Assembly: GCA_032622095.1 (NCBI GenBank)
Contig: CP136069.1
Location: 126,623,450-126,687,449 of the forward strand
DNA: 64,000 nt
DNA from: Siphonodentalium dalli
Taxonomy: Eukaryota > Mollusca > Scaphopoda > Gadilida > Siphonodentaliidae
Reading direction: 5' to 3'
The notes beneath the pieces are model-generated. The model did not search any database. It was not told where the DNA came from and worked only from the letters and a program-made list of their open reading frames with translations. Positions 10,742 to 22,700 of the stretch are shown piece by piece. How positions within the stretch are numbered: position 1 is the first letter of the stretch; the number at the start of each line of letters is the position of its first letter. The position numbers and the translations under genes were made by a program.

Positions 10742-13700
10742 CTGTGCAGAGAAGAATAAACATGAAGCAAATGAAGTCAATTGGTGGGAACAAGCATTCG
10801 TTAAAAAAATATTGTCTCAGTCATTTGCAGAATGAGGTCCCCAGAGGGTGAATTTAGTGACCCTATCCCGCACAGTGGGCTAGCATCACCAAATTCACCC
10901 TCTGTGACCTCATTCTGCTTAGCACACATCTTCTCGGAAGTACCTATAGTCTCAAATTAACAATGTTTTAGTTACTTATTCTCTTCTGTTCAGTTTCTAT
11001 ATCCCCTAATTTGCAGAAGATAAAATGCATAATCAAGGTGACTAATGGGTGAACAACACCAACTTCAACTGGGGAACTTAAATCTGATCCTACATGTAGC
11101 TCTCTCATAGCAGTTGAGGCCTAAGCAGAATGAAGTTCCCAGAGGGTGACTTTGGTGATGCTAGCCTGCACACAGCAGGGTAGTGTCACTAAATTCACCC
11201 TCTGGGGACCTCATTCTGCAAATGCCAGGCACACTATTTCAAGACTTGGGTGGGAAGCACTATCACTCACATAATTATAAGAATCCTGGCGACACAAATT
11301 AAGTTATGGTTATCACTTTGTCATTACAATATTCCTTGCTAAAATGATAACCTACATTCATTGTTTATTGCTATAATGTCAATCTCCATAACTTGTTTTT
11401 CGGTCTATTGTATTTTTGATATCTTTTAAGCCCTGTTAGTAGAAGACTCAATGGTATCTTGAAGTTCATTTTAATGAACAACATTTAACTTAAAGCTTTC
11501 TATACTAAATACCCGTTGACGATTTAGTTCAGATAATAAGTTCAACAAATGACCTCGTCCATAGGTTGAACTTATTATCTGAACATTTCCCACCAATGAA
11601 TCTGAATCCTTCTGTTCTTGTAACATCTGTTTTCTGTCTGTCGTCTGCTTTTATTACCTCAAGACCCCTCCAAATAAATGGTATGTGGCTTATACGGACC
11701 CTGGCTCTTACGGACCCTGGCTCATAAGGACCACCGACTGATACGGACCCCGGCTTATACGGACCCTGGCTCATACGGACTAGAGCTGAAACCAGGGTTG
11801 GGGTAATCGTAATCAGTAATCGTAATCAAAGTAATCGATTACACAATTTGGAGTAATCGTCTGTAATCAGTAATCATGACATTTCTTGATTACAAGTAAT
11901 CGTAATCGATTACTTTCAAATGTACCTGTAATCATGATTACATTTGGATTACTTTTTGATTACTTTTACTAAATATCCATATGGTTGGCTATTGGATATT
12001 CATAGGCTCATAATGTGGTACTGTGGAGCGTGCAAAGATACAAACAACATGTTAGAAAGTTAGTACAATTTTTTCATGTGTTATGTTAGTGATACAGTGT
12101 GTATGTACATTCTGGCAGTGGACACAGATAACAACACACAATTGTTGAATACAGCATGGATGGCAATAAACTTGTGATAGAGACAATGAAATGTTCTAAT
12201 ATGAATAAATAGGCTAGCCGACTTAAATTAGGATTACATTGACTACTGCAGACAATGGCTGTAGAATTACACTGGTACAATAGGGCTAATTAACTGAACA
12301 AAGCAGGTGTGGTGTAGACCTAATTAGCTGGTTTGTCATTTACTGCACTCATGGAGTTAAGCCTCATTTAATCCTCATCAGGATTAACAACGGATGATCA
12401 TCAAATAAATCTTAGTGTTATCTTAATTGTGTTGAGTATTGAATCTAACAGAACATGCAAATAATTTATAATTGCTTCTGGTGATATTTTCATAAATAGT
12501 ATGCGTTAGTTTTAATGCATGTAAGAAAATTAAAAATATATTGAAATCTATTTACATAAATAAATACAAATAACATGTATTCCCAATAAGTTGGTGCATA
12601 ACTTCATGATGAAACCTTTCCAATACATGCAAATGTAAAAAGTATATATGTTTATTGGTTGCTTCTTTATATTGTTTCAGTCGTTTCCATGTTATGCAGT
12701 GATGTCTTTATTCAATCAAATTTGATATGTTCATTTTAATTATTTAATTATTTTTTCATATGCGATCAAAATAGTTGGAAACTAACAATTGTAATAAGAT
12801 GTAATCAAAAAGTAATCGATTACATTTACTAAAGTAATTGTAATCGTAATCGATTACATTGAAAAAAATGTAATCAGTAATCGTAAGGGTACGGACGTTT
12901 CGTACCATGGTCGTTTCGTACTTGGTCGTTTCGTACCATCTGGTCGTTTCGTACCATCTGGTCGTTTCGTACCATATTTCTTGGTCGTTTCGTACCGCAT
13001 TGTTTGGTCGTTTCGTACCATGTAGAAAATCAATTGGTCGTTTCGTACCATGTGTTGGAAATGGGGAAAACACGGTATTTTATATATATATTTATATTAT
13101 GTATGTATAATTATTCATGTTCTGGAATGCGGCGAAAGATCTTATGAGATTTGCTTACATCGAATGTGAATAACAATCACGCTGACAATAGTATTCATCT
13201 GATTGACTGCGGGAAAGATCTTATGAGATGTTTTTACAACAAGTGTTAATACTAATCACGCTGTATAAACAAGAGGTGAGCTCTTACTGATTACCACTAA
13301 TTACCACCTGGCTTCTTGATCACACCTTTTCGTGAGTTGTTTTTGTTGGAATCCTATAAGTAACATGAGATCCCCCATCATTTCATCATTCATCTCACAA
13401 TCATGTCTGACTTTCTCTCCGACGTTAATTGTATAGACTGTTCCAGAGAGGTTCGTCCGCGTCAACACGGTCTTCAATGTGAAGGTTAGTACTCGTATAT
13501 ATTATACAATTTTATTTTGAACATCAACTTAACTTAATATTTAAAAACAATCTGTAAAATGTATATATATTATAAATACATTTTTATTTTAAACATCAAC
13601 TTAACTAAATAATTAAAAACAAATCTGTATGAATATTAATGTAAATGATTATTTATGACGAGTCAAATGTTGCTTTAACCAATATTGAAATTCATCAATA

Positions 13701-16700
13701 CAGATATATACCAGTTTGTTATAACACTGAATTGTCTTTCCAGGTTGCCACAGATGGCAGCACCGTACATGCAGCACCGGCGTTAGTCTAGAAGTTTGGC
13801 CGTCAGAAAGGAACAGATTTTCGTCCCTGCGTCAACTCTGGCTGAAGATTTAATGTGGGATGAGTTCGACAAGAACCCCAGCGCCGACCTGCCAAAGCCA
13901 GATAATTTGATCCGCCAAGCTAATCGAAGGCGACAGAAGGTGAAGCCGAAACCACCACACGACAACAACTTCATCACCGACACTGGATTTCTGCCAAAAG
14001 ACTTCCTTCAAGACGACATCCATTTCGACGGCCAAAGGCATCAGATTTTCGCAACATCCGCCCAGCTTGAAATTCTATCCAGGTCAAAGAATTGGTACAT
14101 CGATGGAACATTCAGCATAGTGCGTCAGCCATTCCATCAACTGATGACCATCCACGCCTTCGTCAGAAAAGGCGAACACTTAAAACAGATTCCGCTGATA
14201 TATGTTCTGATGAGTCGTCGAAAGGCAAAAGATTATGATACGGTACGCATCATTTATACATTATGAGTTTTCAAGATAATAGTTTCAAATATAATTTCTA
14301 CAATTAACTTAATTCAGGTAACTAAATAAAATGAGTTTGTTCACAAATAATTTGGAAATATTACAATATGACATTTAATTATAACATGATATTTATTTCA
14401 TTTAAATATTACAACATGATATTTTGTCATTTCAGGTCTTCGAATCACTGCTAAAACTACTACCAGATGAACTTGCGGTGAAGACAGTGACAATGGACTT
14501 TGAAAAGGCAACATGGAAGTCCATACAAAAGCTACTACCAGAGGTGGAAAGACATGGTTGTTATTTTCACTGGACCCAGGCCGTGAATAGGCAGATTCAA
14601 AAGAAAGGGCTGATCGAACTGTACAACAAAAAAGGAGACGAATACAGGTAAATATTTGTTCTCATAGAATAGAATTGTATGAATAAAATAATAGAATGCT
14701 ATTATTTCAATTAGCAGAAATAAGGGTATAATTAGAATAATATATAACAAACTGAAATTTTTTCTTATTTATGTTTATATCTTCTTTTCATTTTTGTAGG
14801 CAACTGCGAAAGCTTTATGCTTTGCCACTTCTGCCAGCCGAACACATCCGACCAGCATTTGCCAGGATGCGAGATCACCCGACAGCCAAAATCGGCAACA
14901 TGCCGTTAATCTACGAATATGTGGAATCACAGTGGCTGGACTCTCGATGCCTACCAATGGAATCGTGGTGCGTCTACGGGCGCTCCATCCGAACGAACAA
15001 TGACACTGAGGGATGGCACAGACGCATCCAATACAAAAACAAGGCAACAAACGTCCCATATTATATCCTGGTTCCAATGCTCAAGAAGGAATCGGCAACG
15101 ACAGACATGACAGTAAAGTTGGTTGGTGAAAAAAAGATGAAAAGGTACCAAAGACTCCAGTATCGGGAGAACCAGGCGCAACTATTCTGCTTGTGGAGTA
15201 ACTACGAAAACGGCGGCATCTCCACCAGTGGTCTGTTGAAGGCATGTTCAAAACTGTTTGCGCCAACAGTTGTTGTCATTGCTGTCGAGTCGGCTGATTG
15301 TTAATATCAAATATCATGTTCGTCCCATATTGTTGTGTAAAATAATGTTGTTAATGTTAATATGTTATTGTTATTTTAAAATAAAGAATAAAGTATGAAA
15401 TTAATACTGTTTTCCCCCATTCCCAACATGGTACAACACACGGTACGAAACGACCAATTGATTTTTCTACATGGTACGAAACGACCAATTGATTTTCTAC
15501 ATGGTACGAAACGACGAAACAATGCGGTACGAAACGACCAAGAAATATGGTACGAAACGACCAGATGGTACGAAACGTCCAGGTACGAAACGACCATGGT
15601 ACGAAACGTCTAGAAGCCAATCGTAATCGTAATCATGTAAATCAAAAGTAATTGTAATCGTAATCGATTACATTGGCATGTAATCACCCCAACGCCTGAA
15701 ACGGTTAGACGGTTAGCATCCGGATAGCGACGTAACCGGTTAGAAAAAATGAACTGGACGTAACCGCATCCCGTTGTCAGTTGAATGTGAACGTGAATAA
15801 TCCTCAAAATATTAGGTTAAATGATGCAAAACTAATACTAAATCGCGTGTCACCGATAGTAGAGTGCAATGCAAGCATTAATTGGTACACGCGGTAGTAT
15901 CAGATACTTAGTAGCAATTCTCGAACTGTCGAGAACCACGACATACTATATATAAAACTGTTTTACAGTGGGGTTTATAAAAACTATGTAAGTCGACAAA
16001 GTTTGAAGATTGAGATCAGCTGCACAATGTCTTCACTCTTCCCGTTCTTCCTCCCTGTTGTGATTTAATATGATCAATTCAATTGAGTGACCAAACAGAC
16101 ATCGTAGTTGAAGCAACCCAAAACTTCTTCAATAATCTTCCCTTTTATCAAGGAAATTGATGCTCCATGCTACTCAGGTTGTGCCTGTGGGACTAATTAA
16201 CACTCAATTTGGCAGTAAATGCTATGTGTTAAGTGATTGCATACTAAAACCGAAACCGAAACGTAAATTATATAACCTCCCAACACTAGTGTCCGCTATC
16301 ATGATACCGACGAATAGCTCGAATACTGAATAGGACTGCGAGTCTGACCTAACTGACCTTCCTTTTTGCTCTCTAGTTATTACTTTCTTGTCTTTATATA
16401 TAATGCATTGGAGGATATACCAATGATGATAATGATATATTACAGATCTTTAATATATAGTTTTGTTACTCGTTTTACCAATACCCATACTATTTTACTC
16501 GTTTTACAAATGCCCAAACATATGCTGATCACGGCAAATAAGCGATCTCTCCTGCCATTCACAAATTTCACTTGCTCATTCCCCAGCAAAAGAACAGTGA
16601 ATGCGTGTTTTTGAATATCGTTAAATGCCGTGAATAAGGTCTTTATTTCAGCTACTACTTCTCACCTAGGTTTGTCCCTGGAGCATGGCATAATGTCGAC

Positions 16701-19700
16701 ATAATTAGTGTGAGAGAAGTCCGATAGAAATTTAGCGGTTAACCGGTTGAAATCCGGTTAACCCCGATGGTTAACCGGTTAGAAGAATGGGTCAACCGTT
16801 TCAGCTCTAATACGGACCTCAATTTTATTTTTCATGTTTATTTAAATAAATTAAATAATGATTGTCTTTTCACACATATATCTGTATTAATTGAGAATTT
16901 CAGTTATTTTTTTTGTGATTTTCAAACTTTATGAATTTTACCAATTTTTTCAGTGATTTTCGGTGAACTTATATTTATGAATTTAATATATAATTATGAT
17001 TGTCTTTTCACACATATATCTGTATTAATTGAGAATTTCTGTGATGTTCTGACTTGAAAAAGCATTTATTGAATTGTGTTAATTAATCTCTTCGCCGGTG
17101 TATAAACACCTTTATGTTGTTGTATAAACAGACACGCGGTGATAAATGGTCAGTGAATGGTGACAGGATGAATCCACTGAGTTTGATTTGTTACAAAAAC
17201 ATGTTAGTAAAAACACAACTTGCTTCAACTAATTCATTGTCCCGTTTGACGCATCGGGTTTGTGACACAGGTGAGTTATAAAACAATTATCGTTAATTCT
17301 CGTTCACTACAGTTCATTACCCGAAATTCGTACTCGTTCATTTCTATCTGATTATAAATTGACATTGGTGTAATTTTGTTTATAATTCTTTTTAGGAATA
17401 AGCCGAGATGAATACTGTCAAGCCAAACGCCTTGGTACACCGGTTGAATTCAGCTGTCAATCTACCATTCTACGTACTAGTCACCCTACTCAACGAAGAG
17501 GCAGCTGATATACCAACCAACGTCAGGATGGTTTCCGAAGGGAAGATGCGTAGACGACAGGAGAGGAAAACGAGGGAGACGACCGGAAAGTTAATGACAT
17601 TGTGGAGAGACTACTCGTCGATGAGGATAAGTGCCAGCAAACTACTAAAAGAAGCCGCCAAGCTGTACGCCCCAGTTTAAATAATGTTCGTCTGATGTAA
17701 CTTTGTTCCATTTTTGTTATCATCATCTTTTTGTTATCTCTGTATGTATGTTGTCATGATTTAAATTTATTTAAATAAACATAAAACATAAAAAATAAAA
17801 TTGTATATTTTAATTGAGGTACGTATGAGCCAGGGTCTGTATAAGCCGGGGGTTCGTATAAGCCAGGGTCCGTATCAGCCGGAGGTCCATATGAGCCAGG
17901 GTCCGTATCAGCCAGGGTCAGTAAGAGCCAGGGTCCGTATCAGCCGGCATTCAAATAAATAACTGACCGTTCCTATGTGTACTTTCATAACTCAGTGGGA
18001 GAATCCATTTAGTGTAGAAAGGGTTAATCTATTTTACCTTCTGGAAGATAAGTGTCCTGCATTCAGACATGAAATCTCTGGAGCAAATTTCCAGGTGGAA
18101 TTGTCGACCACAATTATTTACAGCAGCATCCAGCATCTGAAAAATTACAATATTGATAATAAACCAAAACAAAATCAACCATGACAAAAATTTAATGAAT
18201 TTTTTTATATCTAATGAGTCGTAATTAAATTCTATACAAAATTTATTAACCAAGTGCACTGAATTTGATTCAAGCCAAGCTTTAGTGAGGCTCGAATCCG
18301 AATTTAGTGGAGGAGCTTATAAATTTTCCTATACAATTGCAACAAATTTGAGATCCTTTTTATACCGGTAACATAATCACATTTTAGCAATGAAAACGTT
18401 CTTGAAATGGCTGGGGAAAAAAACAATTAATATTGATTTCCTTATCACAACCAAAGAGGAAGTAAAGACACCTTCAAGAAAAAATATTCCATTTTAAATG
18501 TGTCTTTTCATGTTGAAATTAATTGTTCAACCACCCTTATCACCCGTGTTTATCTCAGTCAACACTGAATAACATAATTATATTCCAATTAACAAAATAA
18601 TAACATTGATCGATATCATTGTGCCAAGCTCTTATGTCACAGCACTTGCTGATATATGAGGCCAGTTTAGGGGCTAATTATGTGATAACTGTCAATATTG
18701 AATGACTTTTTGTACTAGTACTACAGGTATATATACAGTATGATCACCGTCAGCGGATTACTACATTTTAATAATCGGGTCTCAGATGATGGTGCTTTGC
18801 CAATATCGGTTCATCATTACATATTTGCATTTATTATTTATGCCAAATTATATTTTTGTGAGGAAGCAAAGACAAAAATTAGTTAGAACACTTACCACCA
18901 AAGCTTGCATAGTCACAAAAGGAATCTTGTGATTTAGTCTCTTTATTATGGAGCGGAGGCAATCTCGGGCCCTGAAAATATCACAAAATTTATAATCAGA
19001 TCTAGCAAATCTTGTCTACTATTAAAGCAAGTGAATGCATACCACGCAGAATAACCTGGTACTCTCTAGATCCAAATAATAGTACTGAATAATAGTACAG
19101 TATTTCTATTAATTCTAATAATGGTACAGGGCAGAATATAGTACAGGGTGGAAACATGACAAATAGAAAAAAACATACTACTTGACACTAGATGTACCAT
19201 AAGAAAGTTATGAAATATTAAATCCAGCATAAACTAGAGGTGTGACTGTCCCAATGGGACTACGGATACCCCCCTGTTTTTAAAATACTAAGATGTTTCA
19301 CATGTCAGTAAACATTTAGTTAAAATAATAAAATAACAGTTCCCATTGCAGGTGTACAACCATAACCCTAATCTTATACCTATTGACCGAAAAATGTAGG
19401 AATAAAAGCTTGGACAAAATTATGTACATTCTATGTTGCGAAACACTTTCTAAGTCGAAAAAGGGGAATAACTCCACACAAAAAATGTCGGACAGACATC
19501 ATAATCGCAGGTGCACAGGTTCCCATGGTACTAAATATCAGTGCCAAGATTAAAAAACATTGACCGAAAAATGTAGAAATAAAAGCTCGGACAAAATTAG
19601 GCATGTTGCAAAAAACAATTCTAAGTCGAAAAAGGGGGATAACTCCACCAAAAAATGTCGGACAGATGTCATAATCGCAGGTGCACAAGTTCCCATGGTA

Positions 19701-22700
19701 CTAAATATCTGTGCTACATTTTTAAAAAATTGACCGAAAAATGTAGGAATAAAAGCTCGGACAAAAGTATACATGTTGCGAAAAAATTCTAAGTCGAAAA
19801 GGGGGGATAACTCCACCAAAAAAAGTCGGACAAACGTCATAATCGCAGGTGCACAGGTTCCCATGGTGGTTGATGCCTGTGCCAAGTTTCACGGAAATTG
19901 ATCAAAAAACGACTGTGAAAAACTCCGGACAAATTTGTGTCCACGGACGGACGACGGACGGACGGACGTACCAACAAATGGGTAGATATGTGGCTTCGAC
20001 CTATGTGGCTAGAAATGGTAATGTGGCTTTAGTTTTTATGTGGCTTCTCAAGTAGCCATAAAATTTTAAGTGGCTATCAAGTAGTAGATAGTGATAAAAC
20101 TCCAGATTATGGATTCATAACATGTTGGAATTATAGCAGAAGAAGCTGATTAAAACTCAAAAACTTGCTCACAGCAACTGGGACAGTGGAATAGGAGAAA
20201 CTGACAGGTCCGTGATTGGGTGGCTAGCCACATAAATGTCTTGTCAGTGTCCGACATCTCCTATTGACGGGTCATGGATGTCTAAATCGATGGACTTTTT
20301 TTTCTCCAAATTTTGAGTGACTACAAAATTAAATAAGCTGTTAGGCCAAATAGATCATTTTAGAACGTCCATCTGAAAGCCACGCAACGGAAGTTATGCA
20401 CATAAATATCCATTTCACACAATCTTAGCCACATAAGTAGTCATTAGTAAACACGACAGACGACGGACGGACGACGGACGGACAAGCTGACTCCAATATA
20501 CCCCCCCCCCCCCTAACTTCGTTGCGGGGGGTATAACTAGTGTTGAAACGATTATGCGACTAATCAACATCGACAAGACTATTAAATTAGTTGATCCCAA
20601 AATCTGCTAGTCGATTAGTCTGGAAAAACCACCACCTCTAGGCTATCACGACAACAGTGCCATTGCACAGCCATATTATCATGGAAACCATTACAGTTAA
20701 CACATAATTAAATTGTTAAAGACTTATTGTATTGTTCCTTTGATGATACTGGTTTGACCGCTGCCATCAGTCATGCACAGGCGGTGAACTCAGTTATGTG
20801 AACTGAACTCAAGCACACGTGTTGGCGCGATTTCTTTTATGTTTATCGTCAAAGACTTAAAGAGTCGGTGCCGATTGCTAAACTGTCTATTTCGGTGTGA
20901 CGCAATTGATCAGTGATAACTTGTCCTTGTGGCACGTGGCGATTGAATACTACAATACTAGAGTAGTGATGCAACAATAATGGCTTCAAGAATATACGAA
21001 ACATCCGTTCACATCAGGAAACTATCGACATTTTCACGAAAAAAAAAACATTGTTGCACTTCAGTTCTTGGAATCAACTTATGGTGCATTCACCAGCATG
21101 TGTATCATCACTATCATATAGACATTAATTGGATGGTAGGTTGATGATACCAGGGTTTCCGCTAGAGGTTGGGGAATGTGGCCGTATTTGGGAAGCACAT
21201 ACATGTACCCGGCGCCCTATCGGGAGAAAATTTTGATGTTTATCACTGAAAAGTAGCCAATTCCTTGCATTTGAGACAATAAGCAGGAACATTGAAGCTT
21301 TGAATAGAAACCAAATTAAAACAGATCATATTTCTTTTATCTCAAGTTGATGAACTAAAAGCATGTAACACGGTATACAGTTGATACAACAACATTTATA
21401 ACAGTAGCAATTTAAGCGACATCAAAGGGGACCAACATCAAAGGGGACCACTGTTGGCAAAGACACATTTTCACACTCAGTGTTAAGTTTACTCCAGCAG
21501 TAACCAGTGATAATTACTCATGGGCAGATGTCATGCCACGTGCTATACCCAGTTCCGCATGCTTTCTTTGTGTTTTGTTCAGGGTACCAATCAAAACAAA
21601 TTGGTGTTAATTCAAAAGCCATTCCTCAGACGGAGTTGACTTCATGCTGGATTCGTATAATGGATAATTTTGTATTAATTGGATTGGGAATAAATACACT
21701 GTCACTGAAAATAACTATTAATATTTTTAAGAGTTTTATTTTTAATTAAACATTTCTTTGATACAGACCTTGCTTTGAGGCAAAATGTCTGCACTGTTCG
21801 TGGCAGCGACTGCCAGACCTCACTTGTGTTCATGGTTGTAGCTCAGAATTCAGCCCCTTACTGACTAACCGATGTACATGTATAATGCGCATTCTGAGGG
21901 GAAATAGTGGGTTAGAAAGTTGGGAATTATAAGACAAAAATCTACCTACAGTAATTTAAAATGCGAGAGGATGGTTACTACTAAACATTCGCTGACAAGC
22001 GTTACCCAGGATGGTGGAGACAAGTTCAGACAACTACATGTATGCACGTGGTCCATGCTACTGATCATGTCTTATTCAGGCACCAGGTGCAGGATTCATT
22101 GCAATCTGTTAATCATCAGTGTCGGTGGTCGCTTGTCCTGTGCAAAAAGGGGGCTGAGCTAGGTCTGTGGCAATATGTTGTGGCCAATATTAAGTCAAGG
22201 TTGGGGAGGAGAATGAGGCCGCTGGACAGCCGGCTTGCAGTAGTAGCGGAAACCCTAAATGTTTTGCGTTTGAGCATTCTGAAATGGAAATTGGATACTC
22301 AAACTGCGATGCTACACTACCAATTTTATACCTATGGGCTTAGACACAGGACATTTTGGGAGGGGTCTGAATAATAGACTAGTATTTGATTACCTCTGTC
22401 GACTAGTCGACTGTCCACAAGTCGACTCCTGAAAATTTCTTACAATTTCAATACTAACTTACACTTTAAAGTGATGTGAAACACTCTGGTAGGGTGATCC
22501 AATGGAAATGGAGAATATTCTTGCTCAAAGTTGTTCTTTTTACGAATATTAATCCAAACTGCCAACACACACCGTCATTTTGATATATTAATTAAATGCA
22601 CTGACTCTGGATGGCGAAATCATTTGTGTTTGTTTGTCACCGATTGTTGCGTCCCGAATCCAGATGTAAATATTTACAACTGAGCGTAGTTTTGACGATG

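Larger units (their letters stand above)
11793..15698. mobile_element. hAT-like GTAATCGATTAC element, level 3 of the nest
   Basis: It begins CAGGGTTGGGGTAATC and ends with the near-inverse GATTAC...CACCCCAACGCCTG. Subterminal regions (about 11800-11960, 12790-12886, 15619-15690) are packed with GTAATCGATTAC-type words. CTGAAAC appears at both junctions, consistent with a 7-8-bp duplication, but the element tip shares the CTG, so the exact border is ambiguous. It sits 12 bp inside the left tip of the level-2 hAT. Confidence 0.7.
11781..16809. mobile_element. hAT transposon, level 2 of the nest
   Basis: Perfect 12-bp tips TAGAGCTGAAAC...GTTTCAGCTCTA and a perfect 8-bp duplication ATACGGAC (11773-11780 and 16810-16817), both hAT hallmarks. 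It is inserted in the left terminal repeat of the outer MULE. Subterminal ACCGGTTA/TAACCGGT words are frequent in 15700-16800. No transposase is recognisable in what remains (about 1.1 kb after removing inserts), so it is probably non-autonomous. Confidence 0.85.
11680..17951. mobile_element. Outer MULE (Mutator-like) transposon, level 1 of a nest
   Basis: Terminal repeats start GGTATGTGGCTTATACGG on the left and read GAATGCCGGCTGATACGG (reverse complement) on the right. They then continue as tandem TACGGACCCTGGCTC motifs: about 100 bp on the left before the insertion at 11780, about 135 bp on the right. Perfect 9-bp duplication CAAATAAAT (11671-11679 and 17952-17960), the size expected for MULEs. 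The right part keeps a transposase C-terminus exon (17408-17680). Most of the element's length is later insertions. Confidence 0.85.

Noticed and set aside
12756-13110. Frames such as [17 protein letters not shown] and [16 protein letters not shown]
   Set aside because: Translations of the GGTCGTTTCGTACC terminal-repeat array of the inner MULE (also at 15357-15613); not proteins.
21144-22257. A third CAGGGTTTCCGC element
   Set aside because: Inverted 13-bp words exist, but flanks show no target duplication and the interior does not resemble the 25339 element.
20536-22440. A complete hAT element starting TAGTGTTGAAACG
   Set aside because: The left tip is hAT-like but no matching right tip or 8-bp duplication could be found.
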